Assembly: GCA_964019165.1 (NCBI GenBank)
Contig: OZ025286.1
Coordinates: 11,987,401-12,051,400 of the forward strand
Reading direction: 5' to 3'
Source: Mastigias papua
Lineage: Eukaryota; Cnidaria; Scyphozoa; Rhizostomeae; Mastigiidae
Length of the DNA stretch: 64,000 nucleotides
The position numbers were made by a program, and so were the translations under genes. Shown piece by piece: positions 1-10,659 of this stretch (its first letter is position 1; each line of letters starts with the position of its first letter). The notes under the pieces were generated by a model. It saw only the letters and a list, made by a program, of their open reading frames with translations. It was not told the DNA's origin and ran no database searches.

Positions 1-1146
1 CTATTCAGTGGGGGACAATTCGAGGATTTGTGTCATGAGAGAATTGAATTAAGAGAACTCTGTTCCAAAGTTTCGCAATCTGGGCCCACTGTGCGTGTAG
101 TATGAATCTCTTTCAGACAATGCTCGATGAGTTTATACATGGGAAGCTGATAAGTTCGTTTTATAGTTCTCCCTCTAGTTTGGCTAAAAGTGGCAAATCC
201 AGACTAATTTTATACTGAATTTTATAGAAAACAAGTAGGGGCGAAAGTAAATTCCTCAGTTAAGAGAAATTTGAATACTTAGATAGTGGTATCTTTTGCA
301 ATATATTTGGAGGTAATGTTAAAGCCTACTCATTCATAGAATGGAGAGCTGCATGTTTGTAACAGGTTTTTGTCCACTTTTTGACATTTCTCCACTTTGT
401 CTGTTGCTAGACAAAAATACAGCAGTTTTGTGTAATCTGTAATTGAGTTACATTATAGTATGTTGAAGCATTTAAAGAATACATAATTGCGATCATACTT
501 TTTATGCCAATATGATATTGTAGTTGGATGATTAAGGCAAAATTGGCCTCAGCATACACAGCAGCGACGACTTATTCAGTTAGTTTCAGTATTTTTAATA
601 ATTTTCAATTCGATTTCTATAGAACTTTCTTATTTTCTAAAGGTTTTGGCAGCTTTCCCTGGAACTGAGATAGCCCCATACAAGTTTAGCAAGAGGTTGA
701 AATCATGACCACGCTTTCTGCATTTGGCCTGGTATTGAAATGGCCACATTTCAAGACTGTATTACACTCTCTGCATTTCTTTCGTCTTAGCCCTGTCTTA
801 TTGATATGACTACAGTCTTTGCCCCCCTCTTCACCTGATATTGGCTTTCCTATTCTCTACTGTAGATATCATCCACATTATGATCTAGTGGCAATGGCTT
901 TCAATTTGGCTAAAAGATTAGCATTGTGGCCAAATTTTCTGTCCTTCGGCGTTGTGCTTTCAAGTTTATCCCCGCAATTCATTTGGAGAATACTCAGGCA
1001 GAAAGTGTGACCCAAAAGCTCAGTTGATAGAGCTTTGTACAATGCCATTGGTTTCAGTTCCATCCCCGCTTTATCCAATCAGTCTCTCCAATTTGAACTT
1101 GAAGACTATCTGTTTTGTATCTAATAGGCATTTACATATATTTCAG
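1..1146 (+). other. Probable intron, with possible exon at 1-96
   Basis: No complete gene is visible. Frame 1 is open from the window edge to base 96 and encodes a charged, protein-like stretch (for example HERIELRELCSKV). A GTAGTA donor follows at 97. It would end in phase 0, which fits the phase-0 start of the exon at 1147, so it may be an upstream exon of that gene. The His-Ser stretch expected between the two in SNM1-family proteins was not found, so the link is weak. The rest looks like intron. Confidence 0.25.
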
Positions 1147-3034
1147 ATTGTAGATGTTGTTTCATATTTGCAACCAGAACATATACACCCTACTGTCGTG
1201 CCGGTGGATGCCATTGATATTCGTACAGCATATGATAGGTGCTTTTAACACCCTTTTTCATTGTTCATTGTATACTCTTCCTCTTAGATTATTTGTTTAC
1301 TAGTCAGATATACCGATTTGATTCACCGCCTTTCTCATATCTATTTACCCTCAAGTTACTGTTATATTTGGTTTGCATGATGGAATTGATATCATAGCTT
1401 GTGATATTCTACTCCTTATGTATGATTCAATAATTTGATGCCGATTGGGATTTAGTATCCATCAAGTATGCTTCACATGTCTGATTCACCTGGTGGTAGA
1501 CTTGACCACACCTGAAAGTTTGATTTTCTATTAAATGTTATCCTATTTTTTACACTAGCATCCAGCTCATTTGTCATATTTCAGATTACAGTGTCTATTA
1601 TCAAATGAGGTTGAAGACCATTTAATTAATTTATCAGACCATAGCTCAGATAAACAAGCAAACTCTTGGAATTTCAATGTTACGTCAAAGTTGGTATTCT
1701 CTCCCAAGAAAGGTAGATATGTCTGATACGCTTACTGCTAGAACTTTTTTGTGTAAGCATTATCTCTCTCACGCCCCCGGCCATACGACTCAACAAAGTT
1801 CGGTACAAAAATTTCAATGAATTTCTGAGTGAGTTCTTGAGTAGTCTATCCACTATGTTGAGCGTTGTTGATAGTGGTTGGGCATTTTCAGCGTTGTTGA
1901 GCGATGCTGAGCGATGTTGAGAGTAGTGTAGTGAAGCTTGATCTTGGTCAGAGACTTTAAGGGAAGGGTATGAAATTATTGTTGTTCTGAGATAGTCTTA
2001 GGCGATTTCAAGTCTTTCGGTCAGAGAATGAATATAGCTACTGGCACATGTTCGTAACTGTTTTATCAAACTTTACCACAAAACTGTGTTTTAAACCAGA
2101 GTTAAAATTTAGAAATGGATTCTGCAGAGAAAGAGAAAGGCAATGTGACGATGGGAGACATCTTGGTAGAGGACGAGCCTGGGCTGCAATGAACAATTTC
2201 TTCCCAGGGGCAAATTGAGTTTCGGGCTTCAAAGCAATGTGACAGCAATGGAAACGTAGTGTGAGAAGAGGAATTCTCAAAGAAATCAAAGCCTCACTTG
2301 TGCTTGTACTTCAAGATCTCGATTCAAGCGTTTAGTGACAAATTATCTTGTTTGGCCACCCCCTACCTGACCGTGCAGTGCTGAAAATATCTTAACATGA
2401 CTCAACATTATTCAGTAAAATATTTCCATAACATATTTAGTCGTTTAATAAGGTATTTAGGGATGTGATTTTCCCAAGAGTAGGAGACTTCATTTTCTCA
2501 TATGTTTAATATCTCTTGTATTTAAATGAGTAGACATATTTCCCTGCTCAGACGAGATAGAAAAGAGAACTTTGTATTCATTTCCACGCAGCATTACGGA
2601 ATAGTAAGTTCTTCATATTTGTTCTCTTGTTTTTAGAATCTATTGCTCCTTATACACTTGGACTTGACGAATCACCAGCAGTGTCCTTGTCATCAGTGCG
2701 ACGCAGAAAGGCTAGAGAAAGAGAAAAGGTTGGGGTTGCATTGAACTTTGAAGATGGGAGGATTAAGACTGAAACTATGCAAATCGATAAAAGAATCAAT
2801 ATCGGGACAGATACTGTTATTTTGGAAGCGGAAAATTCTACTGAGGAGGCAGTCCCCAATGTTGTTAGTGAAAACTCTCAAGGGCGATTGATTTCACAGG
2901 CCTCTAACATTTGTATTAGTGAAGAAGATACAGATTATTATGAATTTGATATTGCGGGTTCACCAGATATAGCTAAACCATTGAATATGACTTTAGCCAG
3001 GCATTATGATGAGCTGCATTCTATTGAGCACTAA
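1147..3034 (+). CDS. 3' end of a spliced host gene, possibly SNM1/Artemis-like nuclease
   Basis: Three exons join in phase: 1147-1238 (acceptor TTTCAG, donor GT at 1239), 1585-1712 (acceptor TTTCAG, donor GT at 1713) and 2637-3034 (acceptor TTTTAG, TAA stop at 3032). The first encodes VVSYLQPEHIHPTVVPV, which resembles the end of the DRMBL region of SNM1/Artemis/Apollo DNA-repair nucleases (a hydrophobic helix, then LxP....P.V.PV). The remaining roughly 170 residues are hydrophilic, with a basic patch (RRRKAREREK) and acidic serine-rich segments, like the disordered tails of that family. The catalytic metallo-beta-lactamase part would lie left of the window. The exon chain is well supported by sites and phase; the family call rests on one short motif and could be wrong. 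Confidence 0.5.
1855..1928 (+). repeat. Short imperfect GTTGAGCGATG repeat in intron
   Basis: Several near copies of GTTGAGCGATG and GTTGTTGA lie head to tail within about 75 bases of the last intron of the host gene. It looks like local slippage; no function is suggested. Confidence 0.5.
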
Positions 3035-4119
3035 GTACAGGTTTTTTATAAGAAAAAATTTTATAAGAATATTAGGCTCAAATGGCTAAAATCTTAAGAA
3101 AATCCTAAGAAAATCACAAGGCTCAAGTTCAAGAAAATGCTACGAATATCACAGTTCATCTTCTTTACACGCCAGAAATTGATATTGGCTCATTTTTGCA
3201 AACTCTCGTACAAAGATCGAGACTTATGGTGGGCCAAAAAATACAGAGTAGCCTGTTTCAGCCAGTTTATTCCTGCAAAAGTTAAGAAAATCTTAAGAAA
3301 ATCTTATCCTCAAATTCGTGAAAAGTTAAGAAAGTTGAGCCTCAGAAAAAACTTGTTTTTCTTATTAAAAAATCATGTATATTTCCCTCGTTAATGCGAT
3401 CATAGGGACCCACTACCTAGAAATTTTCAAGTTTTGAGAGACGCAACTTCACTCACTCGACATTAGCGTAGAAATATATACGTTATTTATGTTGGTATTT
3501 GGTGCATACTGCTAATTTACAATCATATTGTTGTCTTGTCACTAAACATTATATGTTAATTATCAATGTATATGAAAATAATAACTAGTATATGCATTAG
3601 ACTGTAAAGTATGTAGTATACTGTAAATGACTTGTACCTGTACGCCATTTGCAATCAGATTTGATAACTACAAGTTTTAGCACAAGTTTTAACACAGTGT
3701 TTCTTCTAATAGAAATTAAGTTATTCAGTCAGATGTTTTCATAGATTTTGCAAAGTCTAATAACCATGGGTTTTGTGTAAGTGAATGTATTAGTACATTT
3801 CTATACGCTTTGGGAGTCTTACTACCTGGTACTATTAATTTATTAATTTGAATTAATTTATTTGAATTAATTTGAAATTTGTTTTCTAAAACAATGTTGT
3901 AATAGAATTTAATTTATTATTTGAATTTGGATTGTTTTTAAATAAAGTTAAATGAAGACAGCTCACAGGTGACTTAAGAAATCCGATCTTTTTTTAATCT
4001 TTAAGACCGGTAAAGCCGAAGATATGGTTTTCTGTACTCTAGTAAGGAGTAAAAATTAACATCACTTAATACCAGCATCAACGCCATAGAAGTCAATCAA
4101 ACAATACCATATAGAAGTC
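3035..4119 (+). other. 3' UTR and downstream flank of host gene
   Basis: AT-rich sequence with no convincing coding potential. TTAAGAAAATC-like words recur around 3090-3120 and 3283-3305. A short open frame at 3137-3394 is lysine-rich, comes from the same simple words and is not taken as a gene. The transcript could end near the AATAAA at 3941. Confidence 0.4.
3941..3946 (+). terminator. Candidate polyadenylation signal AATAAA
   Basis: An AATAAA hexamer lies about 900 bases after the stop codon of the host gene, in AT-rich sequence. It is the only canonical hexamer noticed on this strand in the stretch. Use is inferred, not shown. Confidence 0.35.
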
Positions 4120-4316
4120 TAGGCTTTCGCTTTTGCGTGAGATAGCGGGAACATTTTCAGGCATACTGAAAACTTTTCGTCCGACTCGAGTCGTTATACG
4201 ACGTTTCATACTCTGATAAGTATTGGGCGAAAAGGGTTCCATTATGCCTATGAAACAGTAAATATTTCTGATATTTCATGCAATAGTAAAATTTTGTAGT
4301 ACAAACAGACTTTTCA
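4120..4316 (+). mobile_element. Palindromic terminal remnant of a Penelope-like element
   Basis: The right half (about 4190-4316) matches the 3' end of the Penelope-like copies at 10085-10723 and 53452-53820: the TTTCATACTCTGA block, then TTTTGTAGTA, then the same terminal CAGACTTTTCA. The left half (about 4124-4190) is an inverted, diverged copy of the same region (GGCATACTGAAAACTTTTCG against the reverse complement of CGAAAAGGGTTCCATTATGCC). Penelope-like elements are known to carry pseudo-LTRs in direct or inverted arrangement. No reading frame remains, so this is a solo terminal piece. Confidence 0.6.
4207..4246 (+). ncRNA. Degenerate hammerhead-ribozyme-like motif in Penelope end
   Basis: Order of parts: stem I 5' strand CATACT (4207-4212), core box CTGATAA (4213-4219; consensus CTGANGA, so one core G is A), stem II region GTATTGGGC (4220-4228), core GAAA (4229-4232), short stem III region ending near TTCC, and stem I 3' strand ATTATG (4241-4246). 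Only some stem pairs hold. It is probably inactive, but it aligns with better copies at 10621 and 53716. Confidence 0.35.
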
Positions 4317-5371
4317 CCACATATCTAGGAGCTTAATTTGATTCGACAATGGACTTGATAAGAACTTTCAATAAACAAGCAATAAGATCAACCACATGAT
4401 ATTCTTTTTAGCCAACTAGTAATTGTGCAACACGAAGGAGACCTTAAATATCCCTGCCATCTGTTTTGTTGATACCGGAAGTATTCCTACCATTTCACCA
4501 TTTATACAGGCATATGCAATGAATCACGAATATTTTCAATAGGGGTGTTTCTTGAGTACACTTTGAAATGTAATACATAGCCAGTTAACACACCAGCCAC
4601 AAAAGCGGTGCACATATAAAGACTTTTTATAGAAAAGTTTGCCAAAATACATGAGCAAAAAATAGCTCATAAAGTGACTAAGAACGAATGGTCAAATCAA
4701 TAAGCTATGGACAGCATATGCTTAACCACAGTAATACTACCGTCAGTACATATGTTAACTTTTATCTTGGCCTCGTTTGCAAGTTCTGGCAAAGGTAAAG
4801 CAAGGTCAGCATTTAGAGTGTATTCCCGAGCTATGCTGCTAGAACTGTTCCTATATTTTTAAGGCAAGTCTCGTGGTGCTCGGGCAGGTTATTACATTGT
4901 TTTGGAGGATGAAAATTATGTCAAATTAACAATTTGTGTAGGAATATTGCAAGAGGGACAGGGTTATAGCCATCCACGTGACATGACGCCACAGAGATAA
5001 CTTACAGAATTTAAATATCACCATCGTTTTCAGCACCATTGATTATCCCTTGACTGTCCAATACAATACAGGTATAACTTGTTTTGAACAATTTCAATAC
5101 AAAACAATAGTCGTCAAAGATCCAGGGATACTTTGGACTTTGTGTATTCTGCAAAGAGCATTCATGCCCTCTCCCCCTGAAATAATTTTGGTTTTTTGGA
5201 GAAGTAAATGCGATAATGGGAAAAGTTCGCTTGTACGTCAACTTCAAATATCTAAAAAGCGAACCAACATTGTTCTAGAGGGAAGGGGGGTGCGTACATA
5301 TCGATCATGAATTTTTGCTTGCAGTAGTCGTTCTGTGACATCCTTCTTTGATCCACTGTTGGTGTGTATCA
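4317..5371. other. Intergenic, nothing recognised
   Basis: No coding, RNA or element signature was recognised. Overlapping short frames on both strands around 5011-5310 are not protein-like. Confidence 0.4.
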
Positions 5372-5745
5372 TTATTTAACGTGCAGAGAACACGGAGGCA
5401 GAGAGAGTAGACGATGTTGTCGATGGTACTCTGACACTGCTCTGACTGACTATACATTAAACTTTATACGAATATTTACATAAAATTGGACAACCCAAAA
5501 TAAACCCGAAGGAAGTAGAGGAAGGGTTAGGCTGTTATTAGTATATTGCATGTGGAACAACAGAACAGGAATGGCCAAGTGTTATTAGTAGATTTATGTG
5601 GCGATGCTTGCATGTGGAACAACAGAAGAGGAATGACCAGGTGTTTGATGACCAGAGTGATATATGGTGTTGTCCCAGGTGTGTGAGTCAAGATTGTGAA
5701 TGAATGAAAGAAGTAAATCGGCATTCAGTAAGAAATGGAATCACT
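5372..5745 (+). repeat. Dispersed repeat, inverted partner at 42640-42966
   Basis: GTGCAGAGAACACGGA at 5381 is present as its reverse complement at 42942-42957. Similarity continues through GACGATGTTG and, more weakly, through a GGTGT..GATGAC..GGTG.TGTCC block around 5640-5690. The family is unknown; a terminal repeat of a retroelement or a SINE-like unit is possible. Confidence 0.5.
5546..5645 (+). repeat. Two-copy 62-bp tandem repeat
   Basis: TTGCATGTGGAACAACAGAA begins at 5546 and again at 5608. Each copy is followed by a near-identical AGGAATG.CCA.GTGTT segment. It lies within the dispersed repeat of 5372-5745. Confidence 0.6.
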
Positions 5746-6784
5746 TACAATGTTTACGTTCACTATAAGGGTATGTAGCAACTATGATAATATGTAGATG
5801 AACGTGGTTTTAATCAATTTTTTCCAAGTGCCCGAAGGACTTTTAGCTTGTATTGTATGTTTATATACAAATGCAGTTTTGTGTGTGCATGTGTTTGTAT
5901 ATACTTGATGTATCTAGTTGTATGTGTATTGTTCTATTCATTTAAGTGTATGTATGTTATTGTTTGTATGTAGAGGTATTTAGTTGCATGTATGGTTTAG
6001 GTCAAGTGATAGGGTTTTGATAGTGAATAGGGTAGGATAGGGATTAGGATGACTATTGTTGAGGTTGGAAAAGGCCTAGATGTAGTGTTATGTACCCTTT
6101 CTCCAGAGCACCACCCCTATGTTGTTGGTTATCTCAAATGCATGTAGAGCAGGGATGTTGGCTTTATTATTTCTATTCCTATCATAAACAATCCAATTCA
6201 ATTTACTATATTTGAAGAGTGACATGTTAACAGCATTCATTGCCAGTCTGATCTTTTGCCAGCTACATAAAAATATATATCCGATATTATGCAGGCAATT
6301 TCTTGGTTGCTTTTGTGCATAAAATGTGTAGAAGGAAATTACACTGCAATATTGGTAGATTGCAAAGAGCAGTTAATTACATGCATTAGTGTCTCCCCAA
6401 CGTGTAAAGTTCTAAAACAAATTGACTTGCGGTTTATTGTTAGCACAGGATGCTGCATCATGGTCTCTGAGTTGGGTATAAGGTTTGTTCCAGGTTGAAT
6501 TGAATATCATGAACAACATCTTTACGACTCACTTATAAATGAAAACTGACGACTAGATGTGCAAGAGAGTGTTACATGCAGAAATAAACATTAGCACATT
6601 TTAGTTGTGATAGTAATGATTAGATAATTAAAGCAAAAGAATCAACAAATTACATCTAGTTCTCATAATATCATCAGGATATATGAATGGCTAAGGTAAC
6701 ATCACCAACGTCTGTGAGTAAAATAGCTTTCAGTTCTACTAAGCAGTCAATTAGTACATGCATTTCACATGTGTCAATAACTTC
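5746..6784. other. Intergenic, TG/TA-rich
   Basis: 5850-5990 is rich in TGTATG words, a decayed microsatellite. A 69-codon frame at 6289-6498 begins with a hydrophobic stretch but has no family resemblance and no clear gene context. No supported gene. Confidence 0.4.
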
Positions 6785-7059
6785 AATGCCTCCCAAAAGT
6801 AGTTGGAACACCCACACAATTGTATTGATTTCCGACTCCTGCCGCTTCTCCTTGACACCACTTAAAATGTAGACCCCCTCCCCCCCTGAAACAATGTTGA
6901 TTCAATAGCGGAGACCAGTAGCTTTAAAAACACGCATCACTTTTGGCCTTCGAGTTGCCCATATTTGCATCATACAACATTGTTTAACGGGGGAGGGGAT
7001 TTTATAGCTCATCTATAGCGTAAATCATAGCAAGTGTTCCAAGACTTTTGGCAGGCATT
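6785..7059 (+). mobile_element. 275-bp MITE, copy 1
   Basis: It starts AATGCCTCCCAAAAGT..TTGGAACAC and ends with the near-perfect inverse GTGTTCCAAGACTTTTGGCA..CATT, giving terminal inverted repeats of about 26 bp. No transposase is encoded. It matches copy 2 (9474-9748) with four substitutions over 275 bases. No clean target duplication was found at the edges I set. The right flank GTCTGAAT and the left flank ATTCAGAC of copy 2 suggest the true repeat extends about 8 bases further in some copies. Confidence 0.75.
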
Positions 7060-7555
7060 GTCTGAATTTTATATTCGAACCTATACGATACAGCCGTACA
7101 ACCTTTCCCAACCATGGGGTAACTGAGGGCGCTGATTTCATTTCCGCTGACGAAATCTCAATTAGGTAACACCTTACCGAGATACTGGCAGGGGGCTTGA
7201 CAAATCCCCTAAATTCAATGATGATTATGATGTCATGTCTCTTTGCTAATGAATTGTAAATGAAGGAAGTAAATTCACAAATGAAACAGATAGTTAACCT
7301 CTCTACCAGCATATGAAAAGAAGATATCGACTTGATTACACCTTTTCTTTGTGTATTTCGATAATAGAGTTGCGGAGTCGTTTACCTATAATTGATCTTA
7401 CAGTAGCAACAATGCTTCATTGTCTAAGCAATAGGTAAGCTTTAGGGCGTCAATCAAGTATTGACTGGCGCATTGCATCTGTTTTCTATTTTATTTGATT
7501 TTTAACTCAAGCTGATCAGCTAGACCTGTCATGGGGATTTAAAGCATAGCCATGT
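7060..7555. other. Intergenic, nothing recognised
   Basis: No coding or element signature seen. A 95-codon - strand frame (7025-7312) starts inside the neighbouring MITE end and is not protein-like. Confidence 0.4.
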
Positions 7556-7740
7556 ATAGATAAATATACATATAAAAATATAAGTATAAATGAATATATA
7601 GAAATATAGGCAAATACCTTTACATATAAATATATATTTATACAAATATATATAAATATATATGAATAAATATATATATTTATATATATGTTGATACCTA
7701 TATCAATATCTATATGTTCATATACACGATATATATATAA
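7556..7740. repeat. TA/TATAAA microsatellite-like tract
   Basis: A run of interrupted TATATA, ATAAATATAT and ATATATG words. Low complexity; no gene. Confidence 0.7.
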
Positions 7741-7883
7741 TGAAGGGGACGCGTTCCTCTGCTTTTCCTTGTGCGAATGTGCCTACTCTAGAAGGAGCCC
7801 GATCCATGAATGTTACAGGTATAGAACCCCTCTTCTTAGTATCGAGGCTACTGACTTGCATAATGACTGACGTCATGGCCGAC

Positions 7884-8144
7884 TATCTCAACGGTCTACA
7901 CAACGGTCTACACAACGGTCTACAAACTTTGGAAAATGAAAATAAATCTTATGGTAGAGATTTCGACATTGAGAACTATGCACAAGATAGCTTTTCTAAC
8001 GAGTATTTCACCTGCAATAGATTGCGTACAGTTATTGTACCATTGCCGAGGAAAAGATGAAAACGTCAACGGTCTACACTTTTTGTGAAATAGTTTAATA
8101 CTAGGTCAAATTTATTTTTCAAAAAAGTGTAGACCGTTGAGATA
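7884..8144 (+). mobile_element. 261-bp element with 18-bp terminal inverted repeats
   Basis: TATCTCAACGGTCTACAC at 7884-7901 is exactly inverted at 8127-8144. Inside, CAACGGTCTACA-type words occur in further direct copies (to about 7925) and as another copy near 8067, which forms a potential hairpin with the right end. One more partial double copy lies outside at about 8283-8305. A short frame runs through the left half (7740-8060) but includes the repeats (LNGLHNGLHNGLQ), so it is not taken as a gene. Best explained as a MITE of unknown superfamily. Confidence 0.55.
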
Positions 8145-9473
8145 TTTGCTAATTTTGCTGTAAATGCTCATTATTCGGCAGAGAATACACAACATGCACA
8201 TACTAGCACATAAAGCACAACGTATGGGAACCATTTTTGGGGTAATACTTCTCACTAGAAGGGACAGTGGGAGTTATAGAAAGTGTAGACCGTTGTAGAC
8301 CGTCGCTCGTAGCCATTGTGTACAAAGATGAAGTCATGCGACGCGTGCAAACTGCGAAGGACAATTACGTGTCTATGGAGTTGATGACATAGTTATTGTA
8401 GTAGTAATGTTGCGCAACAATTGTCACAGGATATAGCTGCTTTCTGGCTTTGAATATCAACATCGTGCTTGAAATCTGAAAGTTTTCCAGGAACAATGAT
8501 GATTTCTAATGATTTCTATTTCCCGATCGTCAATAACGGAGCGATATTCTGGCATTTGGTGGGATAAGATGGAAGTATCTTTGTGTCCTCTCTAATAGCA
8601 CGGCATATAAAAGAGGTAACTGCCAGTTTTATGCTGCTTCATACACTGGACTGATTGAATATAACTCCTGATGCCGTAACAGACTGAAAGAATTGGAATA
8701 TTGCAGGGGAGAACTTGTTTCTGCCTACTACCTCAGTGCCAGCGTTACTGTAGGCAATTAAATAAGCTTTGTTCAAACTATTCCTGCATAGTGATAAGGA
8801 CATTGCAGTGTCATGAGAGTCTGAAATAGTCTTCTACGCTTACTATTAATGTTTTCTTAACTGGTACAATATGGAAATGCAGTAAAATATAACTATTCAG
8901 CTTTGTAACGGCTCACCTTTTATCCCCCATCTCATGAGAGGACAGATTTCGCGTCCAGTTGATGTAGCTCAGGTTGTTATTTAAAAGGCAATTCTTTGAG
9001 CACAAAAGTTGCAGGCTCGAAACTTCCTACATAATTTTAATGATATATAAAGAATAAGGTTTATTTATTATCAGTTACACTTACCTCACTTCTACTAGTA
9101 ATGTACTGCAATGTATACATTTTTAGATACCCCAATGACATAAAAACGTAGAACTTGTTTATTTATTTTCTCTGCTGTTTATCTAAGAATTCTACCCTTA
9201 TGTCCGATATATGCTAATAATATGAAGAGGAGATGATCTCAGTGCATTTCAATTATTTTTGACAGCATTTGTACTATAGTTGAAATTTCTAGACATTTTG
9301 CTGAATTTTCGTCAATAAACTGCATATAAAGACATCAAATTAGCACGAAAGCTAATGATCCCGTGGAGATATGCCTCTGATTCCGCTAAAAATGAAATCA
9401 GCACCCTCGAAAACCTATTAGAATGATCCATCGTTGGAACTCTACCTGTCCTCTTTAAATATGAGATTCAGAC
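8145..9473. other. Intergenic, nothing recognised
   Basis: Only the outlying GTGTAGACCGTTGTAGACCG copies near 8283-8305 stand out. No coding potential was recognised on either strand. Confidence 0.4.
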
Positions 9474-9748
9474 AATGCCTGCCAAAAGTAGTTGGAACAC
9501 CCACACAATTGTATTGATTTCCGACTCCTGCCGCTTCTCCTTGATACCACTTAAAATGTAGACCCCCTCCCCTCCTGAAACAATGTTGATTCGATAGCGG
9601 AGACCAGTAGCTTTAAAAACACGCATCACTTTTGGCCTTCGAGTTGCCCATATTTGCATCATACAACATTGTTTAACGGGGGAGGGGATTTTATAGCTCA
9701 TCTATAGCGTAAATCATAGCAAGTGTTCCAAGACTTTTGGCAGGCATT
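9474..9748 (+). mobile_element. 275-bp MITE, copy 2
   Basis: Same length and orientation as the element at 6785-7059, with AATGCCTGCCAAAAGT at the left and ACTTTTGGCAGGCATT at the right as inverted ends. It differs by four substitutions, so both copies are fairly young. The ends here are the better preserved. Confidence 0.8.
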
Positions 9749-9853
9749 ATTGTTGTGGATGCTGCTGTTAGATGATACTAACACTTGTGTAAGGAACGTA
9801 CATGTATGCCTTGAATTTGTACTCGATAACCATATCATCACGGCTTAAAGTCA

Positions 9854-10075
9854 TTAAAGTGGACCTTCATGTACAATCCAATGGGCTGCTTCGGGAGCAT
9901 ATATATAGTTGCCTGCATATATATCAAACTTTGTCATTTGATCTGTTCCATCTTTGTGGGACCATATCCATTGTTCCTTAATCCATGTGTTATCACAACG
10001 TACCCAGTGGAAGTCACCCGGCCAACCAACAAGTTCTTCCGGCATCTTTATGAGCCCATCAGACTCAAGAGCCCT
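9854..10075 (-). pseudogene. C-terminal exon or fragment with WSHK-type domain
   Basis: Reading leftward from 10075, the frame is open and ends at a TAA at 9854. It encodes a clear domain pattern: WPGDFHWVR, then IWSHKDGTDQMTKFD, then IYAPEAAHW. This resembles the widespread uncharacterised 'YHWYRQD...WSHKPG...TN.D..G..I..P' domain of secreted or hypothetical proteins; the function of the family is not known to me. The upstream part is missing: the frame runs into a stop at the border with the + strand Penelope-like piece near 10080, so either an intron or that insertion cuts it. It could be a live last exon or a relic. Confidence 0.4.
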
Positions 10076-10084
10076 TTACAAAAT

Positions 10085-10496
10085 CATCACCAAAACCCTC
10101 AAAGCTTTGTTCCTACCACTCAAAAGTTGTGTAGTTTATGAATCTTCGTGCCGATGTGAAGCTCGGTACGTAGGGCGCACTACGCAGAGGTTAGCAGACA
10201 AACTACAACAACATATACCCACGAGCATCAGGACGAAAAACACTATAACAAGACAACAGCCACCTCGTATGTGTAAAAACTCTAATTCTATAATGAAAAG
10301 TGATTCGGCCATAGGACAACATCTTCTAACTAATCCAGAATGCGCCAAAACATATACAGACGATAATTTTCGGATCATTGGGCAAGCAAGATCGTCCTTT
10401 CATTTAGGTGTTTTGGACTCGGTTTACATCAAGACTCAAAACCCAGTCTTGTGTAAACAAAAAGAGTTCGTTTTTTCACTTGGACTCTTCAAGTAA
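10085..10496 (+). pseudogene. GIY-YIG endonuclease domain of Penelope-like element
   Basis: The C-terminal part of the Penelope-like polyprotein. Visible are the CxC knuckle before the nuclease core (SSCRCEARYVGRTTQRLADK; here the YVG of RYVGRT stands for the second family motif), a QHIP box, and the typical tail SDSAIGQHLL..PEC followed by QNPVLCKQKEFVFSLGLFK and a stop. The reverse transcriptase is absent. The nuclease normally nicks DNA to start insertion. The tail is open and well kept, so the copy is not ancient. Confidence 0.75.
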
Positions 10497-10620
10497 ACAA
10501 TGGTGAATAGGTGCTAATTGGCCTATCATAGGGCCAAATAGACGCATTATTCATCATATCACGTGTACCCGCATCTGGCTATATATTTCGCTTCACCTTT
10601 CGGTCGTTATCTGACGTTTC

Positions 10621-10659
10621 ATACTCTGACGAGTGTCGGACGATAAAAGCTCTCAGTAT
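10621..10659 (+). ncRNA. Hammerhead-ribozyme-like motif, copy 1
   Basis: Stem I 5' strand ATACT (10621-10625), core CTGACGA (10626-10632), short stem II region GTGTCGGAC (10633-10641), then GATAAAA in place of GAAA (10642-10648), a short stem III region, and AGTAT (10655-10659), which pairs perfectly with ATACT. The altered GAAA box suggests loss of activity. Hammerhead motifs in Penelope pseudo-LTRs are established; this copy is assigned by position and pattern. Confidence 0.45.

Noticed and set aside
7740..8060. 106-codon frame with NGLHNGLHNGL repeats
   Set aside because: The repeats are translations of the CAACGGTCTACA motif array, and the frame crosses the terminal inverted repeat of a small element.
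9468..9701. 77-codon - strand frame
   Set aside because: Lies within the 275-bp MITE, which shows no protein-like conservation between copies beyond the overall nucleotide identity.
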